Notes under the pieces: model-generated
Told to the model about the DNA's origin: nothing
Database searches by the model: none
The model's input: only the letters and a program-made list of their open reading frames with translations
Assembly (NCBI GenBank): GCA_963774945.1
Contig: CAVZHA010000015.1
Coordinates: forward strand, 620,001-684,000
Direction: 5' to 3'
DNA from: Trebonia sp963774945
Lineage (GTDB): Bacteria; Actinomycetota; Actinomycetes; Streptosporangiales; Streptosporangiaceae
DNA: 64,000 bases
Shown: piece after piece, positions 24,791 to 32,443 of the stretch
How the letters are laid out: each line of letters starts with the position of its first letter
How positions within the stretch are numbered: position 1 is the stretch's first letter
Translations under genes and position numbers: made by a program

Positions 24791-24848
24791 TTACGTGCCG
24801 ACTGACTGTCGCACGATTTGTTTTTACGTGCTGCTTTCTAGCACGTAA
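24791..24848. promoter_or_regulatory. Operator-like palindrome plus extra half-site
   Basis: TTACGTGCT (24824-24832), 7-bp spacer, AGCACGTAA (24840-24848) is a perfect 9-bp inverted repeat. A further half-site TTACGTGC lies at 24791-24798, 33 bp upstream, roughly three helical turns. The palindrome covers the -35 region of the TACGAT promoter at 24856, so a bound protein would block transcription of the downstream gene, which itself encodes a predicted DNA-binding protein. Confidence 0.65.
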
Positions 24849-24855
24849 TTTGAGC

Positions 24856-24861
24856 TACGAT
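24856..24861 (+). promoter_or_regulatory. Leaderless -10 box (TACGAT)
   Basis: TACGAT is followed by eight bases and ATG 24870, with no ribosome site between them. Confidence 0.55.
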
Positions 24862-24869
24862 AACGAGCT

Positions 24870-25340
24870 ATGGCGGATGTCATGGCACCGGCGGCGTGCG
24901 CGGCGTGCGGACGCCCGCTGCCGACACAGCAAGGCAGAGGGCGGATAAGACGCTACTGCGACGCCACCTGCCGCAGCGCCGCCCGTCGTCGACGGAACTC
25001 GGGTGACGTCCAGGCGTCCGTCGACGTGAATCATTCCTTGACAGGAAATGGACGTCATGTAAGGCTTGACACCAGCTCGCCCCTCGAGGCGATGGCGGGG
25101 GCCCGGGAGCAGGCCGTCGCCGCGAACGAGGCGCTGCAGGCCGCAGTCGACCGCGCGCGTGAGGCCGGCCATAGCTGGAGAGAGATCGGTGAGGTGCTCG
25201 GCACTACCAGGCAGGCGGCCTTCCAGCGGTTCGGCCACCCGGTCGACCCGCGCACGGGCACGCCAATGAGCCACGATGTCCCGGCCGACGCCGCCGACCG
25301 CGCGGTCGGCCTAATCACGACGGCCGGGTGGCCGGCCTGA
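24870..25340 (+). CDS. Small zinc-finger plus helix-turn-helix protein
   Basis: 156 residues. Residues ~10-40 contain four cysteines (CAACGRPL...RRYCDATCRSAARRRR), an FCS/TRASH-like zinc knuckle followed by a basic patch. Residues ~75-120 form a helical segment with SWREIGEVLGTTRQAAFQRF, a plausible helix-turn-helix. Both halves suggest nucleic-acid binding. Proteins of this build are common in actinobacteria but I know no assigned function. The promoter carries a perfect palindrome, so autoregulation is a reasonable guess. Confidence 0.75.
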   Translation: MADVMAPAACAACGRPLPTQQGRGRIRRYCDATCRSAARRRRNSGDVQASVDVNHSLTGNGRHVRLDTSSPLEAMAGAREQAVAANEALQAAVDRAREAGHSWREIGEVLGTTRQAAFQRFGHPVDPRTGTPMSHDVPADAADRAVGLITTAGWPA

Positions 25341-25389
25341 TGCTGCGGCCCGCCTCCCCCGCGCCAGCGGTGCCACCGGACCCAGCACG

Positions 25390-26457
25390 ATGATCATCGG
25401 CCGCTGCACCCGCTTTCGGGCAACGGCCGCCGCTGTGGCCGCCGCCGGGCTGGTCGCGGCGGCGGGGTGCACCGCCCCGGCTGGGCATCCGGTCCGCGCC
25501 GCCTCGCCGACGGCAACGCCGAAGCCGGCCGACGGCGTCGCGGCGGGGATACGGCAGATCGCGGTCGGGGTGGGGTCCCCGCCGCTGAAGGGGACGCTGA
25601 CCCTCCCGGCCGGGCCGGGCCCGTTCCCGGCGGTCGTGCTGGTCTCCGGCTCCGGGCCGAACAACCAGGACGAGACCGACGGGCCGAATCATCCGCTCCT
25701 GGACATCGCGCTCGGGCTGGCCGCCCGTGGCATCGCCAGCCTCCGCTATGACAAGCGCACCCTCGACTACCCGGCCAGCGTCAACCCGGAGACCTTCACC
25801 CTGACCCAGGAGTACGTGCCCGACGCGCTGGCGGCGATCCGGCTGCTCGACCGGCGGACGGCCATCGACCCGCACCGGATCTTCGTGCTCGGCCATTCCC
25901 AGGGCGGCACCTACGCGCCGCTCATCGCGCATGAGGCGCCGCAGGTCGCCGGCGTCATCCTGCTCGCGGCGGCGGCCGAGCCGCTCGCCACCGCGCTGCT
26001 TCGCCAGACCCGGTACCTGGCCACGCTGCCGGGAACGATCGGGGTAGATGCCAGGGCCGAGCTGCCGTCCATCACCCAGGAAACGGCCGAGGTCGCCAGC
26101 CCGGCCGCGCTCAGGAAGGACCCGCCGGGCAGAATCCTCCTCGGCGGAGCCGGTCCGGCCTACTTCCTCAGCGGGCTCGCCTACAACGAGGTGACGACGG
26201 CCCGTGACATCCCCCAGCCGCTGCTGTTCCTGCAGGGAGACCGCGACTACCAGGTCACGGTCGGCAACGACCTCGACGTGTGGCTACGCGGGCTGCGCGG
26301 GCGCTCGGGGGTAACGGTCGCGCAGTTCCCCGCCGCCGACCACCTGTTCCTCGACGGCTCCGGGCCGGCCACGCCGCTGGACTACCAGAAGGCCGGCCAC
26401 GTCGATCCGGCCGTCGTCGCGACGATCGCGAGCTGGATCGGCCGGGTCGACGCTTAG
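25390..26457 (+). CDS. Lipoprotein alpha/beta hydrolase
   Basis: 355 residues. The N-terminus is a lipoprotein signal (hydrophobic AAAVAAAGLVAAAGC, lipobox LVAAAGC), followed by a low-complexity A/P/T linker. The hydrolase fold has VLVSGSGPNNQDE (oxyanion loop), RYDKR, the nucleophile serine in FVLGHSQGGTYAP, an acidic residue in FLQGDRDYQV, and histidine in FPAADHLFLDG. Expected on the outer face of the membrane, acting on esters; substrate unknown. Relatives are annotated as dienelactone-hydrolase- or S9-like. The 3' end faces the HNH gene with only a 7-nt gap. Confidence 0.85.
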   Translation: MIIGRCTRFRATAAAVAAAGLVAAAGCTAPAGHPVRAASPTATPKPADGVAAGIRQIAVGVGSPPLKGTLTLPAGPGPFPAVVLVSGSGPNNQDETDGPNHPLLDIALGLAARGIASLRYDKRTLDYPASVNPETFTLTQEYVPDALAAIRLLDRRTAIDPHRIFVLGHSQGGTYAPLIAHEAPQVAGVILLAAAAEPLATALLRQTRYLATLPGTIGVDARAELPSITQETAEVASPAALRKDPPGRILLGGAGPAYFLSGLAYNEVTTARDIPQPLLFLQGDRDYQVTVGNDLDVWLRGLRGRSGVTVAQFPAADHLFLDGSGPATPLDYQKAGHVDPAVVATIASWIGRVDA

Positions 26458-26464
26458 CCGGGTG

Positions 26465-28141
26465 CTAGCCGCCGGGTTGTCCCGGGGGTGGTCCGTGGCT
26501 GCGGAGGATGGTTTTGCCGTCGGGGCTGGTGGCGCGGGTGGATCCGTCGGGGAGGAGCTCGAATTTCCAGCCGAGGCGGTGGACGCAGATGTCGTGGTGG
26601 TAGTTGCACAGCAGCGCGCAGTCGTTGACGCTGGTGGGTCCGCCGTCTTTCTTGTGGGTGATGTGGTGGACGTCGGTGGCGGCGGGGCGGCGGTCGCAGC
26701 CGCCGGACCAGGCGCAGTGCTTGTCGCGCAGGATCACGGCCCGGCGGATGGCGTCGGGGATGGTGTCGGAGTAGCCGACGTCGAGGGGGACGCTGCGGGT
26801 GTTGAGGGGGGCATCGAGGAGGCTGCGTCTGAGGGCGGAGGCGAGGGCGCCGGGGCCGGAGACGAACGCGATGGCGAGCTTGGCGAGGGCGTACTGGAGG
26901 GCTTCCCAGGCTTCGGGGGGCAGCGGCTGCGGGCCCGGGCCCGGGTGAGGGGCGGGGCCCGGGTGAGGGGCGGGGCCCGGGTGAGGGGCGGGGCCCGGGG
27001 GCGGGCCGGGAGCGGGGCCCTCGGGCTGGCCGGGCTGGCCGGGTCGCCCGTCTGGCCCGAGCGCGTCTGGCCCGGTTGCATCTGGGCCTGCCTGGGCGGC
27101 GTGGCGGTAGGCGCCGGTGATCAGGGCGATCATCTGGCCGATGATCGCCCAGTCGGGGCTGCCGGTCACGACCGGGACGATGAGGGCGTCGCACGCGACC
27201 GCCTCGGCGTCCTTCCCGGACAGGTAGCCGTGCTCGCCGGCCCGGGCGCGGAGCCAGGTGTCCTCGATGATCGACGCGCCGTCCAGGCCGAGCAGGTCGC
27301 GGAGGGGGATGATGACGTCGACGCGGGTGTCGGCGCCGGCCCGGTCGGGGACCATCTTGGCGCGGATGAGGAGCTCGCAGGCTTCCTGGAGGGCGTCGTG
27401 GTAGCGCTGCTGGGCGGTGCGCAGGTCCTCGGGGCCGCGGTTCTTGCCGAGGGCGTCGAGGACGGCGGCGAGGGCGGCTGAGCATTCGGGGGTCAGGTCG
27501 CCCCGCAGGTGCCCGGCGTTGTCGAGGGTGGTGTCGAGGATGAGGTGGCGGTCGCCGAACCCGCGCCCGGCCGGGTCCTCCTCCGGGTCGGGCTCCTGGG
27601 CGCGCCACGCCTCGTAGGCGGCCTGAGCCAGCAGCTTCAGGTCGTCCAGGTCCGCGCCCGCGGTGGCGGCCTCGACGAGGATCTTGTCGGCTGCCTGCTG
27701 GAGTTCGTCGTGGTCGATGCGGCCGGTCCACCGGGCGATCTCCCTCGCCCACGAGATGGTCATGCCGCCGGTGGCGGTGGCGGCGTCGAGCGATGGGTGC
27801 CTGCTCAGCAGCCGCATCTGCCGCACGGCGGCCTTGGCGTCGTTGCGGCCGAGCCGGGTCTTGGCGGCCAGCCAGGCGGCGGTGGTGGCGTAGCCGTCAG
27901 CGTCGTGGTCGTCGGCGGCGTCGAACCGCCGCATCAGCCCGTTGGACGCCGCGCCGAGCAGGGAGGTGATCGCGGCGAGCTGCTCCAGGGCCTCGGCGCG
28001 GGCGGGGCCGTCGAGGCCGTCGGCGGCCGCGGAGTTCAGGTACGCCCCGAGGGCCTGGCCGATCCGGAGCGCGTCCGCGACGCTGGCGAACCCCCGAACG
28101 GGGGCGGCCAGGGCGCATCCCGAGCCGTCTGGCGTGCACAT
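26465..28141 (-). CDS. DUF222 / HNH endonuclease domain protein (13E12-type)
   Basis: About 558 residues. The N-terminal helical DUF222 region (ARAEALEQLAAITSLLGA ... GMTISWAREIARWTGR) is followed by a C-terminal HNH nuclease: CAWSGGCDRRPAATDVHHI (HH dyad), then HKKDGGPTSVNDCALLCNYH. Between them, residues ~385-425 are a proline/glycine insert (PAPHPG repeats) encoded by an 18-bp tandem repeat. 13E12-type proteins are multicopy in mycobacteria and related genera; the role is unproved. ATG 28141 follows a GGGGAGGGGGG tract; the frame also runs to 28246. Confidence 0.85.
   Translation of the reverse strand: MCTPDGSGCALAAPVRGFASVADALRIGQALGAYLNSAAADGLDGPARAEALEQLAAITSLLGAASNGLMRRFDAADDHDADGYATTAAWLAAKTRLGRNDAKAAVRQMRLLSRHPSLDAATATGGMTISWAREIARWTGRIDHDELQQAADKILVEAATAGADLDDLKLLAQAAYEAWRAQEPDPEEDPAGRGFGDRHLILDTTLDNAGHLRGDLTPECSAALAAVLDALGKNRGPEDLRTAQQRYHDALQEACELLIRAKMVPDRAGADTRVDVIIPLRDLLGLDGASIIEDTWLRARAGEHGYLSGKDAEAVACDALIVPVVTGSPDWAIIGQMIALITGAYRHAAQAGPDATGPDALGPDGRPGQPGQPEGPAPGPPPGPAPHPGPAPHPGPAPHPGPGPQPLPPEAWEALQYALAKLAIAFVSGPGALASALRRSLLDAPLNTRSVPLDVGYSDTIPDAIRRAVILRDKHCAWSGGCDRRPAATDVHHITHKKDGGPTSVNDCALLCNYHHDICVHRLGWKFELLPDGSTRATSPDGKTILRSHGPPPGQPGG
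26937..27000. repeat. 18-bp tandem repeat, three full copies plus a partial
   Basis: Unit GGGCCCGGGTGAGGGGCG at 26937, 26955 and 26973, with a degenerate fourth from 26991. It encodes PAPHPG repeats between the DUF222 and HNH domains. Since 18 is a multiple of three, copy number can change without breaking the frame. Confidence 0.85.
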
Positions 28142-28462
28142 CAACAACCACCCCCCTCCCCATTGGGCGCCGAGAGCTTGCGGCTGGAGCTCATGCGGTG
28201 GCGGGATCGGCCGGGGCGGGCGCTTGCGCACCCGCGGCCACAGCACTCACTCCGCTACGGCTGAGCGTGGCGGCAGCGCCGGCGATCCGCCGGGCGGGAA
28301 ACCGCGAGGGGCGGCGCGCCTTCGGGGGGCGCGTTCGCGAGGGGCTGCCTTCTCCCCTTATATTACCCGTTCGATCGATGGCAATGTAAATAACCGGACC
28401 ATGATCATTTATTCGATTTCCTGTCGCCTACGCCATCGACATGAAACTGAGTGGGAGATGAG
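28142..28462. other. Intergenic region upstream of the HNH gene
   Basis: 321 bp. The first ~100 bp may belong to a longer version of the HNH protein. Positions 28360-28450 are AT-rich relative to the surroundings and are the probable promoter area for the minus-strand HNH gene. Copy E of the dispersed repeat begins at the end. No gene seen. Confidence 0.4.
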
Positions 28463-28502
28463 TCAGGAGGGACCGTTCGATGAAATGGGGTTGATCTGCC
28501 TT
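28457..28502 (+). repeat. Dispersed repeat, copy E, forming the 3' end of the NADAR gene
   Basis: GAGTCAGGAGGGACCGTTCG followed by ATGAAATGGGGTTGATCTG. The shared stretch CGTTCGATGRAATGGGKTTGATCTG matches copy D at 25 of 27 positions by eye. Read on the minus strand it encodes the last ~13 residues and the stop codon of the NADAR protein. Confidence 0.65.
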
Positions 28503-29080
28503 GCGTTTAGGGGTTTGGGGCGGAGCTGGTGGCGGACTTCCATGAGGGCGAAGCCGAGGAGGTTGAGGCCGGGCCAGTTCTCTGGTGACGGGGCGCGGTC
28601 ATCGTCGGCGGCCAGGCCGATTCCCCAGATCGCGTCCTGCGGGGACGCCTCGACTAGGACCTTGCGGCCGGTGCCGAGCAGGAAGTCGCGCAGCTCCCTG
28701 TGCTGGCCGAACTTGGCTAGGTTGCCCCTGACTACCAGGTCAAAGCGTCGGTCGGCCCAGCGTTGCTCGTCGAAGTCGCGCACCTCCCGGCCCAGTGCCT
28801 TGGCCGCGCCCGGGTGCGATGCCTGCCGGATGCGCTCGGCCGTCTCGGCATCATCGAACAGCAGCGCCTTCGCCGCCATCATGAAGTGCTCGGCTGACTG
28901 GTAGGTCGCGCCATCGACGGTGAAGGTGACCGGCCACCACTGGCTCAGGCAGCCCTTGCCCACCCCACCGGACGGCGGCGGCCGGTGCCCCCAGAACATC
29001 AGGAAATCGGGCTGCCCGCCGTCCAGCACGAAGTCGAGCAGCTGGTCGACGGTGCGGGTGTCGGCCGCGGAGACGGTCAT
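28463..29080 (-). CDS. NADAR family protein (YbiA/RibX-like N-glycosidase)
   Basis: 205 residues. Matches the NADAR/DUF1768 fold: LMFWGHRPP, SQWWPVTFTVDGATYQSAEHFMM, a helix with KALLFDD, and the C-terminal ASPQDAIWGIGLAADD...WPGLNLLGFALMEVR. The W, E and D residues of these motifs line the active site that hydrolyses N-glycosidic bonds of ribosylated pyrimidine (riboflavin-pathway) intermediates, or binds ADP-ribose. The domain ends at about residue 190; the tail ARQINPISSNGPS is encoded by the dispersed repeat. Single gene. Confidence 0.87.
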   Translation of the reverse strand: MTVSAADTRTVDQLLDFVLDGGQPDFLMFWGHRPPPSGGVGKGCLSQWWPVTFTVDGATYQSAEHFMMAAKALLFDDAETAERIRQASHPGAAKALGREVRDFDEQRWADRRFDLVVRGNLAKFGQHRELRDFLLGTGRKVLVEASPQDAIWGIGLAADDDRAPSPENWPGLNLLGFALMEVRHQLRPKPLNARQINPISSNGPS

Positions 29081-29135
29081 GGCGCAGTCGTATCAGAATG
29101 TCGGACGGATCCGCACCTGCATTTGGCGGGCGGGT

Positions 29136-29630
29136 CTATTCGGCGGACCGCACCATGAAGACGTCAACCGCGTCCTCGTGCTCGACGATGAAGCCGTTGC
29201 GCTCGTAGAGCGCTCGGGCTCGGCTTCCCTGCAGGACGTTCAGCCGGAATGTGCGCTCACGTCCGTGATCGGCCAGTTGCCGTCGAAGCACCGCCGAGCC
29301 GACTCCCCTGCCTTGGACGTCGGACGCGAGGTAGAAATGCTCGATCCACAGCGAGCCGGCGTCGGGGCGCACCGCGATGCAGCCGACCTCCCTGCCATCG
29401 ACCAGCACGATCGTGGTCAAGGCGGGATCAAATGCGGACAGGATCCGCTGTCGGACGCGGACCGGGTCGAAGCGCCCCAGACGCTCCAGGTCGGAGCGGA
29501 GCGCGACTGCCCGCAACTCGGCAATCCAGTGCGCATCGAGAGCGGTCGCGGGGCGAAGCGCCCAGTTTGGGCGGAGCTCTGCCTTCGGCCGTTCTGCCGT
29601 CAGATCGCTTACGGAATGCGTATCGCGCAC
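29136..29630 (-). CDS. GNAT family N-acetyltransferase
   Basis: 164 residues. Classic GNAT fold: LRPATALDAHWIAELR, strands around IVLVDGREVGCIAV, the acetyl-CoA P-loop ASDVQGRGVGSAVLRRQL, and the C-terminal RLNVLQGSRARALYERNGF. Acceptor unknown. The start is GTG 29630, directly after the TGA of the upstream gene (TGAGTG), so translation is coupled to that small zinc-type protein. Confidence 0.87.
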   Translation of the reverse strand: MRDTHSVSDLTAERPKAELRPNWALRPATALDAHWIAELRAVALRSDLERLGRFDPVRVRQRILSAFDPALTTIVLVDGREVGCIAVRPDAGSLWIEHFYLASDVQGRGVGSAVLRRQLADHGRERTFRLNVLQGSRARALYERNGFIVEHEDAVDVFMVRSAE

Positions 29631-29963
29631 TCAGTGCGGCATTTCGGCGAAGCCCTGGGCGACGGCGCACGGGGCGCACAGCGACACATCTGCGTCGCCG
29701 ACCTGCCGGGTGACGACGGCCCGTCCGTCGCAGACGCCCCGGTCGTCGGGGTGGGCCGAGCCGCAGGGGCAGTGGCAGGGCTTCCAGTCGCCGGTGACGG
29801 CGGCGCGCGCCGCCTCGAACGCGGCTCGGACGGCCGGATCGAGCTTGGCGGCCGCGTCGGACGTCGCCGCGGCGACCCGCTGCCGCCATTCGTCGAGCGC
29901 GTCCCCGGCGGCCTGCCAGGCCGCGGCGAGCTGCTGTGCTGGGTTGTCCGGGTTACCGTCCAT
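29631..29963 (-). CDS. Small cysteine-rich protein of unknown function
   Basis: 110 residues. The first ~65 are a helical A/D/E-rich segment (QQLAAAWQAAGDALDEW); the last ~45 contain CHCPCGSAHPDDRGVC ... CAPCA, six cysteines and two histidines that look like a zinc-binding knuckle. I do not recognise a characterised family. It precedes and is coupled to the acetyltransferase gene. Confidence 0.7.
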   Translation of the reverse strand: MDGNPDNPAQQLAAAWQAAGDALDEWRQRVAAATSDAAAKLDPAVRAAFEAARAAVTGDWKPCHCPCGSAHPDDRGVCDGRAVVTRQVGDADVSLCAPCAVAQGFAEMPH

Positions 29964-30002
29964 AGGTCATTTTCTCACTTCTTGGCTGCTCAGGCTAGAG
30001 GT

Positions 30003-30515
30003 CTACGTGCGCTTGGGGCGGGAGCGCAGGAAGATGACCAGCATAACGAAGACGAGTGAGATGACCGCCGGGGTGATTGTGCCGGCCCAGTTGAAGCCGG
30101 ACGCGGGCGGTAGCGGGATGGATATCCCGTGCTCGGCGAAGATCCGCTGGGCGAGCTCGCGCTGCTGCAGGGTGGGACCCTGGCTGAGTGCGTTCCCGAC
30201 CGCGATCAGGCCGAACAAGACGGCGGCGACGGTCGCGCCGACGGCGATCCGCGGGCGGGTGGCCGGGTCGTAGTCGGCCCGCTCGACGAGGGCGGTGCTG
30301 GCCGGGGGTTCCTCGACCGGCAGGTCGGCCAGCAGCGCGGTCAGCTCTTTCCCGGTCCTGGCGGCGAACGCCTGCTCGGACCGCTGCTCGAATTCCTCCG
30401 TCGTCAGCCGTCCGACCTGAAAGGCGCGGCTCAGCTCGGATACCGCGAGGTCACGCTCGGCGTCTGATACCCGCAGGTCACCGGGCGGGAAGAAGCCTCT
30501 GGGGTCTTGCTCCAT
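30003..30515 (-). CDS. DUF1707 (SHOCT-like) membrane protein
   Basis: 170 residues. The N-terminal DUF1707 motif LRVSDAERDLAVSELSRAFQ, then GRLTTEEFEQRSEQAFAARTGKELTALLADLP, is followed by a linker and two hydrophobic helices (AVGATVAAVLFGLIAVG and ITPAVISLVFVMLVIFL). ATG 30515 follows GGAGGGAG; the longer frame from 30614 has no ribosome site. DUF1707 proteins are small actinobacterial membrane proteins of unknown role. A second one lies at 48.0 kb. Confidence 0.86.
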   Translation of the reverse strand: MEQDPRGFFPPGDLRVSDAERDLAVSELSRAFQVGRLTTEEFEQRSEQAFAARTGKELTALLADLPVEEPPASTALVERADYDPATRPRIAVGATVAAVLFGLIAVGNALSQGPTLQQRELAQRIFAEHGISIPLPPASGFNWAGTITPAVISLVFVMLVIFLRSRPKRT

Positions 30516-30675
30516 GAGTTGTGCTCCCTCCGCGCGAAGGTCTGGCCCTATACCTGACCATAACGCGGCGCGAGCGGTGCCGCATCCCTCGGCCGGGGGT
30601 GACGCCCGCGACATAGCGCCCGGGCCGAGCAGCGACAGCCCGCCGCTAAGCTGGCCGGTCAGACGTAAGGAAGAC

Positions 30676-31659
30676 GTGTTGCCTCACCTCACGACCGCGC
30701 TTTCCGTGGCTGGGATCGCCCTGCTGGTGGCGGCCTGCTCGGCGACGCCCGACCCGCCGTCGGCGGGCACGCGGACGCCGGCGGCGGCCGCGTCGACAAC
30801 GAAGCCCGCCGCGACGCCGACGGCCGCGACTCCCGCGGCCGCGACGCCGCTTCGCGGCTCGTACGTGGCGCTCGGCGACTCTTACACCGCAGGTCTCGGC
30901 ATTCCCACGCAGACGGGCTCGACGGCCGGCTGCGGGCAGTCGACCAGCAGCTACCCGTACCTGGTGGCGCGGAGCCTGCGGCTGGACCTGACCGATATGA
31001 GCTGCAGCAGCGCGACCATCCCGGACTTGACCAGCGCGCAGGTGACCGGCCAGGGCACCAACCCGGCCCAGTTGAGCGCGCTGTCGTCCGGCACCGCGCT
31101 GGTCACGGTCAGCATCGGCGGCAACGACATCGGCCTGATCGACATCGTGACCAAGTGCACAGAGCTTGACCTGGTGCCCGCCTTGTTCCCCGGCCGTTCG
31201 TCGAAGCTCACGCCCTGCGAGGACTATTACACCTCCGGCGGCACCGACCAGATCCAGCAGCGAATCCAGGCGGTGACCGGGAACCTGGCAGAGACGCTGA
31301 CGCAGATCAAGGAGCGCGCGCCGCACGCCCGGGTCTACGTCGTCGGGTACCCGGACCTGCTGCCGACCGGGGGCGCCGGGTGCGGGGGCGCGCTGGGCAT
31401 CACCGAGGGCGACATCACCTTCCTCAACCGGCAGGAGGTACGGCTCAACGGCGTGCTCGAGCAGGTCGCCCGGGCCGCAGGCGACGGGTACGTGGACACG
31501 TACGCGCCGTCCGAGGGGCATGACGCGTGCGCGGCCCCGGCCAGCCGGTGGCTGGAACCGCTGCTTACTTCCGGGCCGGCGGCGCCGTTGCACCCGAACG
31601 CCGCGGGCGAGCGCGGGATGGCGGACGCCGTGGTGCAGGCGGTTAAGTCGGCTAGCTAG
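30676..31659 (+). CDS. Secreted SGNH/GDSL-type lipase or esterase (lipoprotein)
   Basis: About 327 residues. GTG 30676 with AAGGAAG just upstream starts a signal sequence (TTALSVAGIALLVAAC) with a lipobox cysteine at position 21, then an A/T/P linker. SGNH catalytic blocks: block I GDSYTAGLG with the nucleophile serine, block III SIGGNDIG, and block V HPNAAG with the catalytic histidine. Cysteine pairs in the mature part suggest disulfides. Streptomyces-type SGNH lipases share this architecture. Copy B of the dispersed repeat starts at its stop codon. Confidence 0.88.
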   Translation: MLPHLTTALSVAGIALLVAACSATPDPPSAGTRTPAAAASTTKPAATPTAATPAAATPLRGSYVALGDSYTAGLGIPTQTGSTAGCGQSTSSYPYLVARSLRLDLTDMSCSSATIPDLTSAQVTGQGTNPAQLSALSSGTALVTVSIGGNDIGLIDIVTKCTELDLVPALFPGRSSKLTPCEDYYTSGGTDQIQQRIQAVTGNLAETLTQIKERAPHARVYVVGYPDLLPTGGAGCGGALGITEGDITFLNRQEVRLNGVLEQVARAAGDGYVDTYAPSEGHDACAAPASRWLEPLLTSGPAAPLHPNAAGERGMADAVVQAVKSAS

Positions 31660-31710
31660 GCGGAGTCACGGACCGTTCGAGATAACGGATTTGAATTTGT
31701 TGATTTTCAG
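31659..31710 (+). repeat. Dispersed repeat, copy B
   Basis: GGCGGAGTCACGGACCGTTC, then GAGATAACGGATTTGAATTT, ending in TTTTCAG. CCGTT and AACGG can pair over a 6-nt loop. Starts immediately after the SGNH hydrolase stop. Confidence 0.7.
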
Positions 31711-31727
31711 ATTCTCGGCCATAGCGG

Positions 31728-31741
31728 ATGAGACGTCTCAT
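31728..31741. promoter_or_regulatory. 14-bp perfect palindrome
   Basis: ATGAGACGTCTCAT, about 105 bp before the next gene and just after repeat copy B. Candidate operator for the secreted-protein gene; no regulator is adjacent. Confidence 0.45.
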
Positions 31742-31846
31742 AACCGATTTCGGCTTTTGCGGTGTTGCTCGTATCGGCGGTTCGGCCCGGCTAGCATTTC
31801 ACATTGCAATGCCGTTACCGTTAAACGCTGCCCACGAGGAGAATCC

Positions 31847-32365
31847 GTGAGAATGAAGCTGTCTCTGCGCGCCCTGGTGGTAGGCGTGGCGGTGGCCGGG
31901 ATGATGTCCCTCGGCGGTGGCGCCTACGCCGTCACCAGCCTCGTCGCCACCAACTCGCCCGCGATCAACGTGACCGGGCCTGACCATGAGCGCCTGACCA
32001 TCACGCTTGCTCCCGGCGGAAGCCGGACTTTCGTGCTGCCCGCCGCCAACGACCCGCTGCGCATCGACCTCGACGCGGTTTCCGTCAACGGCGGAATCCA
32101 GACTCCCAGCGAGGTATTCAGCGCGCTGGTGAACACCGATGCCAATGGCGCCGGGATGAGCTGGATCGGGACGAGCAGCAACGGGTCCCAGAAATCCGGC
32201 TATACGTTTGGCGGCGGCCCGGCCATCACCGAGCTGACGTGCGGCGCTAACTGTGTCATCGCCTGGCTCAATTCGGGGAGCGCGGTACACAGGACCGTGA
32301 CGCTTAAGCAGAACGCGAACACAACGTCCATCAGACGGACATATGTCATAAACATCTGGTATTAA
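31847..32365 (+). CDS. Small secreted protein of unknown function
   Basis: About 172 residues. Signal peptide MKLSLRALVVGVAVAGMMSL, then GGGAYA (cleavage near AYA), then a beta-rich mature part with a cysteine pair in ELTCGANCVIAW and a C-terminal RRTYVINIWY. Looks like a small extracellular beta-sandwich. AGGAG (31837-31841) is 5 nt from GTG 31847 and 11 nt from ATG 31853; either could be the start. Codon use is less GC-biased than neighbours. Family not recognised. Confidence 0.75.
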   Translation: MRMKLSLRALVVGVAVAGMMSLGGGAYAVTSLVATNSPAINVTGPDHERLTITLAPGGSRTFVLPAANDPLRIDLDAVSVNGGIQTPSEVFSALVNTDANGAGMSWIGTSSNGSQKSGYTFGGGPAITELTCGANCVIAWLNSGSAVHRTVTLKQNANTTSIRRTYVINIWY

Positions 32366-32429
32366 TTCACCGGCCGCGGCCGGGCGCGGCGCGGTGGACG
32401 CGCGGTGCCCGGGCCAGGTCCGGTCTGGC

Positions 32430-32435
32430 TAAGAT
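32430..32435 (+). promoter_or_regulatory. Leaderless -10 box (TAAGAT)
   Basis: TAAGAT, eight bases, then ATG 32444. Confidence 0.55.
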
Positions 32436-32443
32436 CGCGAACT

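Noticed and set aside
26937..27000. CRISPR array
   Set aside because: Contiguous 18-bp tandem repeats without spacers, inside a coding region.
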